Below are positions 1 through 8,007 of a stretch of 64,000 bases of DNA, piece after piece. The DNA is from SABI01 sp963677695. Lineage in GTDB: Bacteria > Spirochaetota > Spirochaetia > Sphaerochaetales > Sphaerochaetaceae. The notes under the pieces are model-generated. The model was not told the origin of the DNA. It saw only the letters and a list, made by a program, of their open reading frames with translations, and searched no databases. Both the position numbers and the translations under genes were made by a program. Every line of letters begins with the position of its first letter. The stretch's first letter is position 1. Location of the stretch: assembly GCA_963677695.2 (NCBI GenBank), contig CAXXUJ010000001.1, forward strand, positions 1,426,001-1,490,000, in the 5' to 3' direction.

Positions 1-1
1 C

Positions 2-712
2 TTCACAGCTGAAGAGGGCTCAGTTCTCCTCTCTGCCGACTATTCCCAGATCGAATTGGTCGTTCTTGCCCACATGAGCGGTGACCCGGCACTCTCCGCC
101 GCTTTCATTGAAGGCGAAGATATTCATAAAAGGACTGCCGGTCTCATTTTCGATATCCACCCCGAATTCGTCTCTCCTGATGAGAGGAGAATCGCGAAGG
201 TGATCAATTTCGGTGTGATCTATGGTATGTCAGCATTCCGCCTCTCCAACGAACTCGGCATTTCACGAGCGAAGGCGGCTGAATTCATCGACAGCTATTT
301 CGCCCGGTTCTCTCGCGTCACCTCCTTCATGGAAGATATTGTGAAAGGTGCTGAAGAGAGCGGGAAGGTCGAGACCCTCCTGGGACGGAGGCGGCTCATA
401 CCCGAGATCCACAGTTCCAACAAGACCGTACGGCAGGGGGCAGAAAGGATTGCAGTGAATACTGTGATACAGGGTTCTGCCGCCGATATCATGAAAAGAG
501 CAATGCTTGATGTATCTCGCGAGATTGCAGAACGCGGCCTTGCCTCCCGTCTTACCCTTCAGGTTCATGACGAACTTATCTTTGAAGTTCCGCTGTCTGA
601 GGTGGCTGAGATGAAAGCTCTCGTTCAGGAGACGATGGAGGAGGCTGTTCCCCTCTCTGTCCCTATGAGAGTGAGTATCGAGACTGGAAAGTCATGGGGA
701 GAGATGCATTGA
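2..712 (+). CDS. polA: DNA polymerase I, C-terminal part (5' end outside window)
   Basis: This is the polymerase domain of a family A DNA polymerase, which fills gaps in repair and replaces Okazaki primers. The reading frame is open from base 2, so only the last 236 residues are present. Motif A (DYSQIEL) lies at the very start, the O-helix motif B (RRIAKVINFGVIYG) follows around residue 58, and motif C (VHDE) lies around residue 187. All three palm and finger motifs are therefore intact. The gene ends with TGA at 710-712 and overlaps the start of coaE, so the two are probably cotranscribed. Any 5' nuclease or 3'-5' exonuclease domain lies outside the window and cannot be judged. Confidence 0.97.
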   Translation, partial: FTAEEGSVLLSADYSQIELVVLAHMSGDPALSAAFIEGEDIHKRTAGLIFDIHPEFVSPDERRIAKVINFGVIYGMSAFRLSNELGISRAKAAEFIDSYFARFSRVTSFMEDIVKGAEESGKVETLLGRRRLIPEIHSSNKTVRQGAERIAVNTVIQGSAADIMKRAMLDVSREIAERGLASRLTLQVHDELIFEVPLSEVAEMKALVQETMEEAVPLSVPMRVSIETGKSWGEMH

Positions 713-1302
713 AGATCATAGGTCTCACAGGGAAGTATTGTGCAGGAAAAAGTTCCATAGCCCGTCTTCTTAGTGAGAAGGGAATGGTTGAGATCGATGT
801 TGATGCACTCGGTCACAGTGCTCTGAATGAAAGCGTTGATCAGTTGCAACAAGTGTTCTCACAGGATATCATACTGCCTGATGGAAAAGTCGACCGCTCT
901 GCGCTCGGGAAGATCGTGTTCAATGACGAAGCAGAGCTGAGAAAGCTGGAATCAGTTGTTCATCCGGCTATGGTGAAGGCTGTGAAGCGGATCATCGAAG
1001 AGGAAAGAAGCAAAGGAACTGCTGGAGTAATAGTGAATGCGGCACTCCTCCATCGGATGAAACTTGATGTGCTGTGTGATATAATCTGTTATGTAACCGT
1101 ACCGCACCCCATTCGATTTCTCCGTGCGAGAAAGAGAGACCGGGCGACGGTTCGTTCATATCTCAGAGTATTGCGTGCTCAGAAAGATATACATCTTCGA
1201 AGTACTCCTCCCGGAGTTGCGATTTTTCGCCTCAGGAATATGGGAAGTGCTTCATTTATACATCGACAAGTCGATGATTTATGCATTAGTATAGGGATAT
1301 AG
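709..1302 (+). CDS. coaE: Dephospho-CoA kinase
   Basis: This enzyme phosphorylates the 3' hydroxyl of dephospho-CoA in the last step of CoA synthesis. The P-loop reads GLTGKYCAGKSS near residue 6, followed by an IDVDALGH segment that matches the conserved Asp/His region of the family. I chose the TTG at 709, whose bases overlap the polA stop. It gives the usual MKIIGLTG-like N-terminus and has GGGGAG at 696-701 at good spacing. The alternative ATG at 694 would add five residues and has no good ribosome binding site. The length of 197 residues is close to the E. coli enzyme. Coupling to polA is likely. Confidence 0.9.
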   Translation: MKIIGLTGKYCAGKSSIARLLSEKGMVEIDVDALGHSALNESVDQLQQVFSQDIILPDGKVDRSALGKIVFNDEAELRKLESVVHPAMVKAVKRIIEEERSKGTAGVIVNAALLHRMKLDVLCDIICYVTVPHPIRFLRARKRDRATVRSYLRVLRAQKDIHLRSTPPGVAIFRLRNMGSASFIHRQVDDLCISIGI

Positions 1303-1314
1303 GAAACAACAGGT

Positions 1315-2367
1315 ATGAGGAAGACAGGACTGTACATCATTTTAGGTATCATAATCTCACTTACCGTTTTTGTGCTGGCAGGCATTTTATATTTTCAACC
1401 GAGAGGTGAACAGCTTGCCGTGTCCACTCAGGTAAGCCGTCCGGCAGCTCCTGCTCAGGCGACTGCGGTCACCACCCCGGCACCTGCGGTGAGTACTGAA
1501 AAGGTCCCCGCTCCTTCTACCCAGACGCCTTCTTCTCAGCAGGTGACGACACCTTCCAAGGTTCCGCCACCGGTGAAACTTTCCATGAAAGTCACTCCCT
1601 ATACTCCTCCTGCTCCTGCTGTGTCGATGGATGTGAGTGTCACTGAAGCAGCTCCTGAAGTAATTGAAACGGTACCTGCAGCTGAAGTGATCGAGACAGT
1701 ACCAGCAGCTGAAGTGATCGAGACAGTACCAGCAGCTGAAGTGATTGAGACAGTACCTGCAGCTGAAGTGATCGAGACGGTACCTGCAGCTGAAGTGATT
1801 GAGACAGTACCTGCAGCTGAAGTGATTGAGACAGTACCTGCAGCTGAAGTGATTGAGACAGTACCTGCAGCTGAAGTGATTGAGACAGTACCTGCAGCTG
1901 AAGTGATCGAGACAGTACCTGCAGCTGAAGTGATCGAGACAGTACCTGCAGCTGAAGTGATCGAGACAATACCTGCAGCTGAAGTGATCGAAACGGTACC
2001 TGAAGCTGATATGGTTGAGACGGTTCCCACGGAAGTGACAGAGGCTGTTCCTGCTGAAGCAGCAACTGATAAGGGCGTTGCTCCTGTTTCCGATGCAGTG
2101 ATGGCAGCTGACGTTGAAGGTGTCACAGAGAAACTTGTTTCAGAACCGACTGCACCGGCACCGAAGCCCTTCACTCCTTCTGACGCGACCTATTGGATTG
2201 TAAAGAACTCCATGCCTATCATCTTCTCCCCGGAGGTGTTCTTCCCTCCGATCTCATATGAGACAGGAGATCCGATCTATGTCACAGTCCCTGCATTCAG
2301 AGAGGAAGCAGATCAGAGGAGAAAGGAGGCTGTTGACAGCCTGTTTGATTCACTGCAGTTCAACTAG
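1315..2367 (+). CDS. Membrane-anchored Pro/Ala/Glu repeat protein of unknown function
   Basis: I do not recognise this 350-residue protein. It has one N-terminal membrane segment (about residues 5-27), then a Pro/Ala/Thr-rich stretch. Next come 13 near-identical 9-residue repeats of the type EVIETVPAA (about residues 115-230), a degenerate fourteenth, and a non-repeated C-terminal part of about 60 residues starting at YWIVKNSMP. The repeats are probably an extended periplasmic spacer. Its place behind coaE, 12 bases downstream, resembles that of envelope proteins in relatives, and the membrane-plus-linker layout recalls SPOR proteins. The C-terminal part does not read as a SPOR domain. A strong terminator follows. 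Confidence 0.8.
   Translation: MRKTGLYIILGIIISLTVFVLAGILYFQPRGEQLAVSTQVSRPAAPAQATAVTTPAPAVSTEKVPAPSTQTPSSQQVTTPSKVPPPVKLSMKVTPYTPPAPAVSMDVSVTEAAPEVIETVPAAEVIETVPAAEVIETVPAAEVIETVPAAEVIETVPAAEVIETVPAAEVIETVPAAEVIETVPAAEVIETVPAAEVIETVPAAEVIETVPAAEVIETIPAAEVIETVPEADMVETVPTEVTEAVPAEAATDKGVAPVSDAVMAADVEGVTEKLVSEPTAPAPKPFTPSDATYWIVKNSMPIIFSPEVFFPPISYETGDPIYVTVPAFREEADQRRKEAVDSLFDSLQFN
1654..2031 (+). repeat. Tandem 27-bp coding repeat, 13 near-perfect copies plus a degenerate 14th
   Basis: The unit begins GCTGAAGTGATYGAGACRGT and runs for 27 bases (9 codons). Copies start at 1654, 1681, 1708 and so on to 1978, with a diverged copy at 2005-2031. Copies differ mainly at silent positions (ATC or ATT, CCT or CCA). 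Because the unit is a multiple of three, gain or loss of copies keeps the frame. The copy number may therefore vary among strains. Confidence 0.95.
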
Positions 2368-2386
2368 TATAACCGAGAGAATACTG

Positions 2387-2413
2387 AAAAAGGGTGCCCG
2401 AGGCACCCTTTTT
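2387..2413. terminator. Bidirectional rho-independent terminator
   Basis: A perfect 12-bp stem (2387-2398 with 2402-2413) closes a 3-base CGA loop. The stem is flanked by A and T runs that supply a U-tract in both directions. It lies between the convergent repeat-protein gene and the MFS gene and should end both transcripts. Confidence 0.92.
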
Positions 2414-2433
2414 GCATATCAGCGGTCTTGTAA

Positions 2434-3735
2434 TTATCTCAGCGAGGTGACTTCTCCCCGTTTTACCTTTCCCATGAAAAAGAAAGCGATTGCCATACAG
2501 ACAGCGGCGAAGGCGAAGATCGAACCGAATCCGAAGATATCGATGAGTGCTCCTGTGATGGGGGGAGCAATGATTGATGCAAGCTGAGAGAAGAAATAAT
2601 AGAGTCCGGTGTAGATTCCCATATTCGAATAATCGGCCATCTGCCAGAGCATGGGGAATGAGTTGGTGACTACGGTCACCCAGAACATGCCGAACAGGAA
2701 CATCAGTGCCCAGAAGGAGATCATTCTTCCCGTGACAGAGATGCCGGAAGGGACAATGATGAGATTATGAATCAGGATGGAGGTAAGAACTACCACCAGA
2801 GCTATCAGCGCCGTTCGTATTGTGATTTTTCTCCCCTTCTTATGTGCTATGATACCGCTCGGGATAGCAAAGATCGCGTATGCGATACCCACCATTCCTG
2901 CAGCGAGAGCCGCACTTCCCTTGCTAGTCCCGAGTACCTCGACAGAGTATTTTCCAACGAACGGAAGGACTCCCTGGTACCCGATGAACCAGAATAGGAG
3001 AGCAAGAAGGATGAAGAGAGCGCTCTTCTCCTTTTCACCGAAGATTTCCCTGAGGCTTTCGCGGATAGGGACTCTCTCTTCCTTTTCCCCATCGAGGTTT
3101 GCTCCCTTGTTCTCCTTGACGAAGAAGAAAAGGAGGAGCACTGCCGCAATGACAAGGATAGAGGCGATAGGGAAGGCGAGGATGTTGTCGGTGAGACCTC
3201 TCCCCGGAACATTGATCTTCACATTCATCAGCTGAGCAAGTCCGATCGTTCCTACGATGGCGGCTATGCCCCCCATCGTGTTGATCACACCATTCGCTTC
3301 GCTTCTCAGGTCCCCCGGGATGATATCGGGCATGAGAGCGACGACCGGTCCCCTTACCGCCTGCTTGAAGATGTTGAGTGCGAAAATAAGGAGGATGAGA
3401 AGAGCCAGGGATGAGAGAGCGGAGAAGGGTATGATACCGAAGGCCACTGCGCTGAGGGGCAGGAGGGTGATGATGTAGGGCATTCTTCTTCCGATTGAGG
3501 TCCTGGTCCTGTCGCTGAGTGCTGCGAAAACGGGAATCAGAAAGATGGCGAACACGTTGTCGAGTGTCATGATAGACCCGATGAGTGCATTTGAGTCTAT
3601 GAAATTGGAAAGGAAGATCGGTATGTAGGTATCATAGAGGGGATCCATGAGTCCCATCGTGAAAAAACCGAGCCCGATAAGGAAGGTGGTCAGGTAATAC
3701 CCTTTCATGCTTTTCTTTGCTTCAGTCTGTTCCAT
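2434..3735 (-). CDS. MFS transporter, SLC45/GPH-like
   Basis: This 433-residue protein has about 12 hydrophobic segments and belongs to the major facilitator superfamily. The loop between helices 2 and 3 carries SDRTRTSIGRRMPYI, the form of the MFS signature seen in SLC45 and glycoside-pentoside-hexuronide type carriers, so a sugar or glycoside substrate is plausible but unproven. GAGG lies 6-9 bases before the ATG at 3735. It appears to be a single-gene unit with its own promoter (3763-3791), ending at the terminator at 2387-2413. No sugar-catabolic gene lies beside it to identify the substrate. Confidence 0.88.
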   Translation of the reverse strand: MEQTEAKKSMKGYYLTTFLIGLGFFTMGLMDPLYDTYIPIFLSNFIDSNALIGSIMTLDNVFAIFLIPVFAALSDRTRTSIGRRMPYIITLLPLSAVAFGIIPFSALSSLALLILLIFALNIFKQAVRGPVVALMPDIIPGDLRSEANGVINTMGGIAAIVGTIGLAQLMNVKINVPGRGLTDNILAFPIASILVIAAVLLLFFFVKENKGANLDGEKEERVPIRESLREIFGEKEKSALFILLALLFWFIGYQGVLPFVGKYSVEVLGTSKGSAALAAGMVGIAYAIFAIPSGIIAHKKGRKITIRTALIALVVVLTSILIHNLIIVPSGISVTGRMISFWALMFLFGMFWVTVVTNSFPMLWQMADYSNMGIYTGLYYFFSQLASIIAPPITGALIDIFGFGSIFAFAAVCMAIAFFFMGKVKRGEVTSLR

Positions 3736-3762
3736 AGTAACCTCGCGACAGTTTTTTTTAGT

Positions 3763-3791
3763 AGTGTACCTGCCTTGCTCTGTTCTGTAAA
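3763..3791 (-). promoter_or_regulatory. Promoter for the MFS gene
   Basis: On the minus strand a -35 box TTTACA (3786-3791) and a -10 box TACACT (3763-3768) are separated by 17 bases. They stand about 30 bases before the MFS start, leaving room for a normal leader with GAGG. Confidence 0.6.
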
Positions 3792-3837
3792 CAATATCCT
3801 ACTGGACGAGATGTGAATAAGATGTTACTCCTTGTGC

Positions 3838-4893
3838 ATGGCAGAGAGAACTTTCATTCAGTCACGGGACCAGCTTGAACAGATCATAGACCTCAGCGAG
3901 AGCGAGAGAAGGTGGTTTGACCAATCTCCTTCTTCCTCCCTGCCGTTCATGGTCAGTTCCTATTATGCTTCTCTCATTGACAGAGATGATCCTTCTGATC
4001 CTATCAGAGCACAGATCGTTCCGAGAATCGAAGAGTGTGAAGCGGGAAGGGGAGAATCGGAAGATCCTCAGAATGAAAACTGCTATGCTCCCCATGAGAG
4101 ATTCGTTCACCGTTACAGATCGAGGGCGGCGCTCCTTGTGAGCGATACCTGTACCAGCTACTGCAGACACTGCTTTCGAAGAAGATTTACCGGGCATGAA
4201 CATACCTCTGTCAGTGAGGAGACGGTGGAAAAGAGTGCAAGATATCTGGCAGAGCATAGGGAAGTGAAAGAGCTCCTCCTGACAGGGGGTGATCCTCTAA
4301 CCCTCAGCGATTCCCACATCGATGCACTCCTGGAAGCTCTCAGGAAAGAAAGAAAGGATCTTGTTTTCCGCCTCTGCACCCGCACTCCGGTAACGTATCC
4401 GATGCGTATCACCGAAGCACTTATTCAGGTGCTTAAAAAACATGACTCCTCACCAATCTATATCATGACCCAGTTCAATCATCCCCGCGAGATCACAGCT
4501 GAAAGCAGATCTGCGATAGATCTGTTCGTTCATAATGGATTTCCCGTCATGAACCAGACGGTCCTCTTGAAGGGGGTGAATGATGATACAGAAGTCCTCA
4601 CTGAGCTGTGTGAGACCCTTGTCAGTATACGGGTGAAACCCTACTACCTGTTCAATGGAGATATGGTAAGCGGGACAGGCCACCTGCGCCTTCCACTCTC
4701 CCGTGCCATTCAGATAGAGAGGGAGCTGCGGATGCAGCTGAGCGGACTGGCAATGCCTGTGGTGGCGGTGGATCTGCCTGAGGGGGGAGGGAAGGTTCCT
4801 GTGGGAGAACTCTACTACCGTGGAGAAACAGAGAGGGGACGACACCTGTTCCTCACTCCCGAAGGGAAGGAAGTGATCTACACTGATCCCTGA
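3838..4893 (+). CDS. epmB: EF-P (R)-beta-lysylation protein EpmB, lysine 2,3-aminomutase family
   Basis: This radical SAM, PLP-dependent aminomutase should convert L-alpha-lysine to (R)-beta-lysine, the group that EpmA places on EF-P. The 351 residues match the short EpmB form (about 342 in E. coli). The radical SAM cluster Cys105-Cys109-Cys112 lies in DTCTSYCRHC, and the likely PLP lysine is Lys319 in LPEGGGKVPV. The gene faces efp and epmA, which strongly supports EpmB over a catabolic KamA. The start is uncertain: ATG 3838 gives a normal N-terminus but has no Shine-Dalgarno sequence, and a TTG sits in frame at 3832. A TAAGAT box at 3818-3823 suggests a very short leader. Confidence 0.88.
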   Translation: MAERTFIQSRDQLEQIIDLSESERRWFDQSPSSSLPFMVSSYYASLIDRDDPSDPIRAQIVPRIEECEAGRGESEDPQNENCYAPHERFVHRYRSRAALLVSDTCTSYCRHCFRRRFTGHEHTSVSEETVEKSARYLAEHREVKELLLTGGDPLTLSDSHIDALLEALRKERKDLVFRLCTRTPVTYPMRITEALIQVLKKHDSSPIYIMTQFNHPREITAESRSAIDLFVHNGFPVMNQTVLLKGVNDDTEVLTELCETLVSIRVKPYYLFNGDMVSGTGHLRLPLSRAIQIERELRMQLSGLAMPVVAVDLPEGGGKVPVGELYYRGETERGRHLFLTPEGKEVIYTDP

Positions 4894-4921
4894 GTGTCTC
4901 CACATGATATCCAGAAAAAGA

Positions 4922-4944
4922 AAGACGCCCGAGCAGGGCGCCTT
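4922..4944. terminator. Rho-independent terminator between epmB and efp
   Basis: A 9-bp stem with one mismatch (4922-4930 with 4936-4944) closes a 5-base loop. On the minus strand it is followed by a T-rich run (complement of 4913-4921), so it suits efp best. It may also slow transcription arriving from epmB. Confidence 0.8.
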
Positions 4945-4963
4945 GTATTCACGTCAGTGAAAA

Positions 4964-5527
4964 CTATTTGTTTACTCTTTCCAGGTATTCCTTCGTCTCT
5001 GAGCTGACGAGGATCTTTTCACCCTGTTTGATGAAAATAGGTACTCTGACAGAAAGACCGGTTTCAGTGGTCACGTTCTTAGTGGCACCGGTAACGGTAT
5101 CTCCCTTCACAGCCTCTTCAGCTTCTGCAACCTCGAAGAGCACCTTGGGAGGAATCATGATTTCAAGAACCTGGTGTTCCCATACCTTCACGCGGTAGGT
5201 TTCTCCGTCCTTCATGAAGTACTGGTAGTCGGGGAAGGTTTCCATCGGAACTTCGATCTGTTCATAGGTTTCTGTGTGCATCATGTGGAAGTTCTCACCG
5301 TCGTTGTACAGGTACTGAAGGTCCTGATCCTCAACTGTGATCTCTTCTGCGTTGTCCTGAGTCTTCATGGTCTCTCTCAGAACCTGTCCTGTTGAAGGAC
5401 TCTTTAATTTAAGACGGACGAAGGCTGAGCCTTTTCCCGGGTTTACAAACTCTCTTTCGACGCAGACAAAAGGCTGCCCCTTTATGAGAAGCGCAGTTCC
5501 CTTTTCTATCTGACCTGCTTTAATCAT
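4964..5527 (-). CDS. efp: Translation elongation factor P
   Basis: EF-P enters stalled ribosomes between the P and E sites and restores peptide bond formation at polyproline stretches. The 187 residues fit the family (188 in E. coli). The acceptor loop reads NPGKGSAFVR with Lys32, the residue beta-lysylated by EpmA in organisms that have this pathway. GAGG sits before the ATG at 5527. The gene follows epmA by 38 bases on the same strand and ends at the terminator at 4922-4944. The Lys in the PGKG loop together with adjacent epmA and epmB makes beta-lysylation the likely modification. Confidence 0.97.
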   Translation of the reverse strand: MIKAGQIEKGTALLIKGQPFVCVEREFVNPGKGSAFVRLKLKSPSTGQVLRETMKTQDNAEEITVEDQDLQYLYNDGENFHMMHTETYEQIEVPMETFPDYQYFMKDGETYRVKVWEHQVLEIMIPPKVLFEVAEAEEAVKGDTVTGATKNVTTETGLSVRVPIFIKQGEKILVSSETKEYLERVNK

Positions 5528-5565
5528 GTGTTACCTCATTATGTATCTAGATTCAGTGTATGCTG

Positions 5566-6555
5566 TTAGTCGGCACTCATCATATCAGATACTCTGAATA
5601 AAATCAAATCCCTCAAGGAAGTGGCTCCAGTCTGTACCATGAGAAGCCTGTCGAGACCCATAGCAACACCTGATACCTGGGGATATTTCTCATCAAAGAG
5701 GTCAGGGAAGGAGTAATCTATATCGGGAATGACAGCATCGGTGACACTCCTGGTGCCTGTCAGGAGTGCATACTCCTTTTCATAGAACTCCCGTACTTTT
5801 TCTCTTTCGAGTTCCTCATCGTAACAGTTTGCGATCTCCACTCCCGCGATATACATCTCCCATCTTCGCCTGTACGGCTTCCCTGGAATCTGTTTCGCCA
5901 GGGTGTCGATCTGAGATGGGTATTCGGTGAGGACAAGGGGCTTGTCCTGAGGGAGGTTCGGTTCGACCAGGGTGAGAAATATTCTGTGGAACGTCTCTTC
6001 CCAGGTCTCAGGGGAATCGGGAAGGGTGAAACCGAGCCGGCGGGCTTCCTCTCTGATCTGTGAGGGGCGCTGCACCTTCTCAAGATCGATTCCAGCGTAT
6101 GTTTTGCATGCCTCAGCCACGCTCATCCTCCGGAAAGGGGGAAGAGCGTGATCAGGCGTTCCCGGCAGGGAGGTCCTTGCAAGCATTTCTTCCGTGATGG
6201 CGATAGAGTCCTCGTCATCTGCATCCACCGTGTAGTATTCAAGCATGGTGAACTCCGGGTTATGATGATCTCCGATCTGTTCATCATTTCGGAAGCACGT
6301 TGATATCTGATAGATGCTCTGAGGGTACTCTTTCAGTATCTGCTTCATGAACACTTCAGGGCTCGGTATCAGGTAGAGCTCCCTGGAGGCTCTGAACTCG
6401 CTCATATATCGTGTTGAGAAGTTCGCTATGGAGTGTTCGGGAATAAGGTGAGTGGATAGGGTTGGAGTGAAGACCTCCAGGTACCCTTTTTCATCAAAAT
6501 AGGAACGGAGGTTTCGGTACATCACACCCCGCTGGCGTATCGCTTCAATATTCAT
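5566..6555 (-). CDS. epmA: EF-P--(R)-beta-lysine ligase EpmA (PoxA/GenX)
   Basis: EpmA is a paralogue of the catalytic core of class II lysyl-tRNA synthetase. It lacks an anticodon-binding domain and ligates beta-lysine to EF-P. The protein has 329 residues (325 in E. coli). It shows the motif 2-like segment FRNDEQIGDHHNPEFTMLEYY and the C-terminal motif 3-like GVAMGLDRLLM. The ATG at 6555 has no Shine-Dalgarno sequence. A well-formed promoter places its expected start point on the ATG, so the message is probably leaderless. efp follows in the same transcript. Confidence 0.94.
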   Translation of the reverse strand: MNIEAIRQRGVMYRNLRSYFDEKGYLEVFTPTLSTHLIPEHSIANFSTRYMSEFRASRELYLIPSPEVFMKQILKEYPQSIYQISTCFRNDEQIGDHHNPEFTMLEYYTVDADDEDSIAITEEMLARTSLPGTPDHALPPFRRMSVAEACKTYAGIDLEKVQRPSQIREEARRLGFTLPDSPETWEETFHRIFLTLVEPNLPQDKPLVLTEYPSQIDTLAKQIPGKPYRRRWEMYIAGVEIANCYDEELEREKVREFYEKEYALLTGTRSVTDAVIPDIDYSFPDLFDEKYPQVSGVAMGLDRLLMVQTGATSLRDLILFRVSDMMSAD

Positions 6556-6561
6556 AGGGAG

Positions 6562-6590
6562 AATATACCGTGATGAATCGGCGATGTAAA
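6562..6590 (-). promoter_or_regulatory. epmA promoter, leaderless arrangement
   Basis: On the minus strand -35 TTTACA (6585-6590) and -10 TATATT (6562-6567) are separated by exactly 17 bases. Only six bases (ctccct) separate the -10 box from the ATG at 6555, so the expected transcription start falls on the A of the start codon. No ribosome binding site can fit. Confidence 0.75.
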
Positions 6591-6601
6591 GAATCGTTAT
6601 A

Positions 6602-6631
6602 TGGACACTCGGGGCATCGTTTAATTATAAT
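6602..6631 (+). promoter_or_regulatory. mnmE promoter, leaderless or nearly so
   Basis: A -35-like TGGACA (6602-6607) and a perfect -10 TATAAT (6626-6631) are 18 bases apart. The ATG at 6640 is eight bases beyond the -10 box, and a second in-frame ATG follows at 6646. No purine-rich ribosome binding site precedes either one. The promoter is divergent from that of epmA. Confidence 0.72.
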
Positions 6632-6639
6632 CGCATTAC

Positions 6640-8004
6640 ATGGCTATGAACCTCTATCAGAATGATGACATCATATTTGCACTGGCAACTCCCCTCTCTC
6701 CAAGCGCTCTCGCAATTATACGAATCAGCGGTGAAGGGTGTATAGCAGCCCTCGCTCCCCATTTTTCCCGCTCTCAGGCCTTGACGGAGGCAGCGAGTCA
6801 CACCCTTGTTCACGGGTATCTGAGAAGTTTTTCAGGAGCTGAAGATATCGACGAAGTGATTCTTTCCGTCTTCAAGGGAAACCGGGGATATACCGGGGAG
6901 GAAAGCATTGAGATCACCTGTCACGGATCCCTGTTCGGCCTCGAAATGATCCTTACCCTTCTGGGTGACATCGGGATGAGAAAAGCGGCTCCGGGAGAAT
7001 TCACCTACCGTGCCTTCTCTCACGGAAAGATAGATCTCACCCGCTCCGAAGCGGTGATGGAAATTGTCCATTCTCATTCACAGCAGGCTCACTCCCTTGC
7101 CCTTCATCGACTCGAAGGAGCCCTTTTCAAAAGGATCGACGGTATCAAGAGAGCGATACTCGAGAGCATGAGCGCTATTGAAGTTCAGCTCGATTATGCA
7201 GAAGATGACTTTTCCGATGAGGTGGAATTCCCTACCGTACAGCTTGAAGGTGCCCTGAGTGACATCGAATCTCTCATCGATACCTATAAGGTGGGAAAGA
7301 TCTACCGGGACGGCGTGAAGGTCGTTCTCGCCGGACCGACCAATGCAGGAAAGTCCACACTCTTCAATCTCCTTATGAAGAGTGAACGCTCGATCGTTTC
7401 CGACACTCACGGAACAACGAGAGATTTCATCGAAGGACAGACCGTCATCGGCGGTATCCCCGCCCTCCTGTTCGACACGGCGGGACTGCGCACCTCTTCA
7501 GATGAGATAGAGATGGAAGGGGTCAGACGATCACGGTATCTTCTTGAGAATTCTCATGTAATCATCCTTCTTGTCGATGCAAATGAGGCGGAAGTTCAGC
7601 TGAGCGAACACCTCGATATCATAGGCGATCAGCGGTGTATCGTCGTATATAATAAGATTGATATAGCAGGGAGGGGAATCCCTGAAGATGTCATAGCTCT
7701 CAGTGCAGTCACCGGAGCGGGGTTTGCACGGCTGGAGCAGGAGATCCTGAAGAAGATAGGAAGAGGAGTCTCCTTTGACAGCGCTGATGAGGTTATCATA
7801 GAATCGAAGCGTCAGTCGGATGAACTGAACAAAGCCGCAGATGCTCTTAAAAGGGCTTTGGATGCCTCAGGAGAGGATCAGCCTCTTGATGTTCTTGCCG
7901 TTGATGTCCACGAAGCTCTCGAAGCTATCGGAAACCTGACCGGTGAAGTGACCTCTGCTGATATTCTTGATACAATTTTCAGCGGATTCTGTGTAGGAAA
8001 ATAA
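6640..8004 (+). CDS. mnmE: tRNA uridine-5-carboxymethylaminomethyl modification GTPase MnmE
   Basis: MnmE, with MnmG, installs the cmnm5 group on wobble U34 of several tRNAs using 5,10-methylene-tetrahydrofolate and GTP. The 454 residues equal the E. coli length. The N-terminal folate-binding domain opens with the DDIIFALATP segment. The inserted G domain has the P-loop GPTNAGKST (about residue 231) and DTAG, and the protein ends in the catalytic FCVGK with its conserved Cys. mnmG follows after three bases. The ATG at 6640 lacks a Shine-Dalgarno sequence, and a leaderless message is likely; ATG 6646 is an alternative start. Confidence 0.97.
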   Translation: MAMNLYQNDDIIFALATPLSPSALAIIRISGEGCIAALAPHFSRSQALTEAASHTLVHGYLRSFSGAEDIDEVILSVFKGNRGYTGEESIEITCHGSLFGLEMILTLLGDIGMRKAAPGEFTYRAFSHGKIDLTRSEAVMEIVHSHSQQAHSLALHRLEGALFKRIDGIKRAILESMSAIEVQLDYAEDDFSDEVEFPTVQLEGALSDIESLIDTYKVGKIYRDGVKVVLAGPTNAGKSTLFNLLMKSERSIVSDTHGTTRDFIEGQTVIGGIPALLFDTAGLRTSSDEIEMEGVRRSRYLLENSHVIILLVDANEAEVQLSEHLDIIGDQRCIVVYNKIDIAGRGIPEDVIALSAVTGAGFARLEQEILKKIGRGVSFDSADEVIIESKRQSDELNKAADALKRALDASGEDQPLDVLAVDVHEALEAIGNLTGEVTSADILDTIFSGFCVGK

Positions 8005-8007
8005 GAA

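Noticed and set aside
1654..2031. CRISPR-like regular repeats
   Set aside because: The 27-bp units abut without spacers and are translated in frame as protein repeats.
1599..2174. Long minus-strand open frames of 141 and 191 codons with repetitive sequence
   Set aside because: They are mirror images of the in-frame 27-bp repeats on the plus strand, with no ribosome binding site or recognisable product.
1315..2367. SPOR-domain cell division protein
   Set aside because: The membrane anchor and Pro-rich linker fit, but the C-terminal 60 residues do not show the repeated pattern of a SPOR domain.
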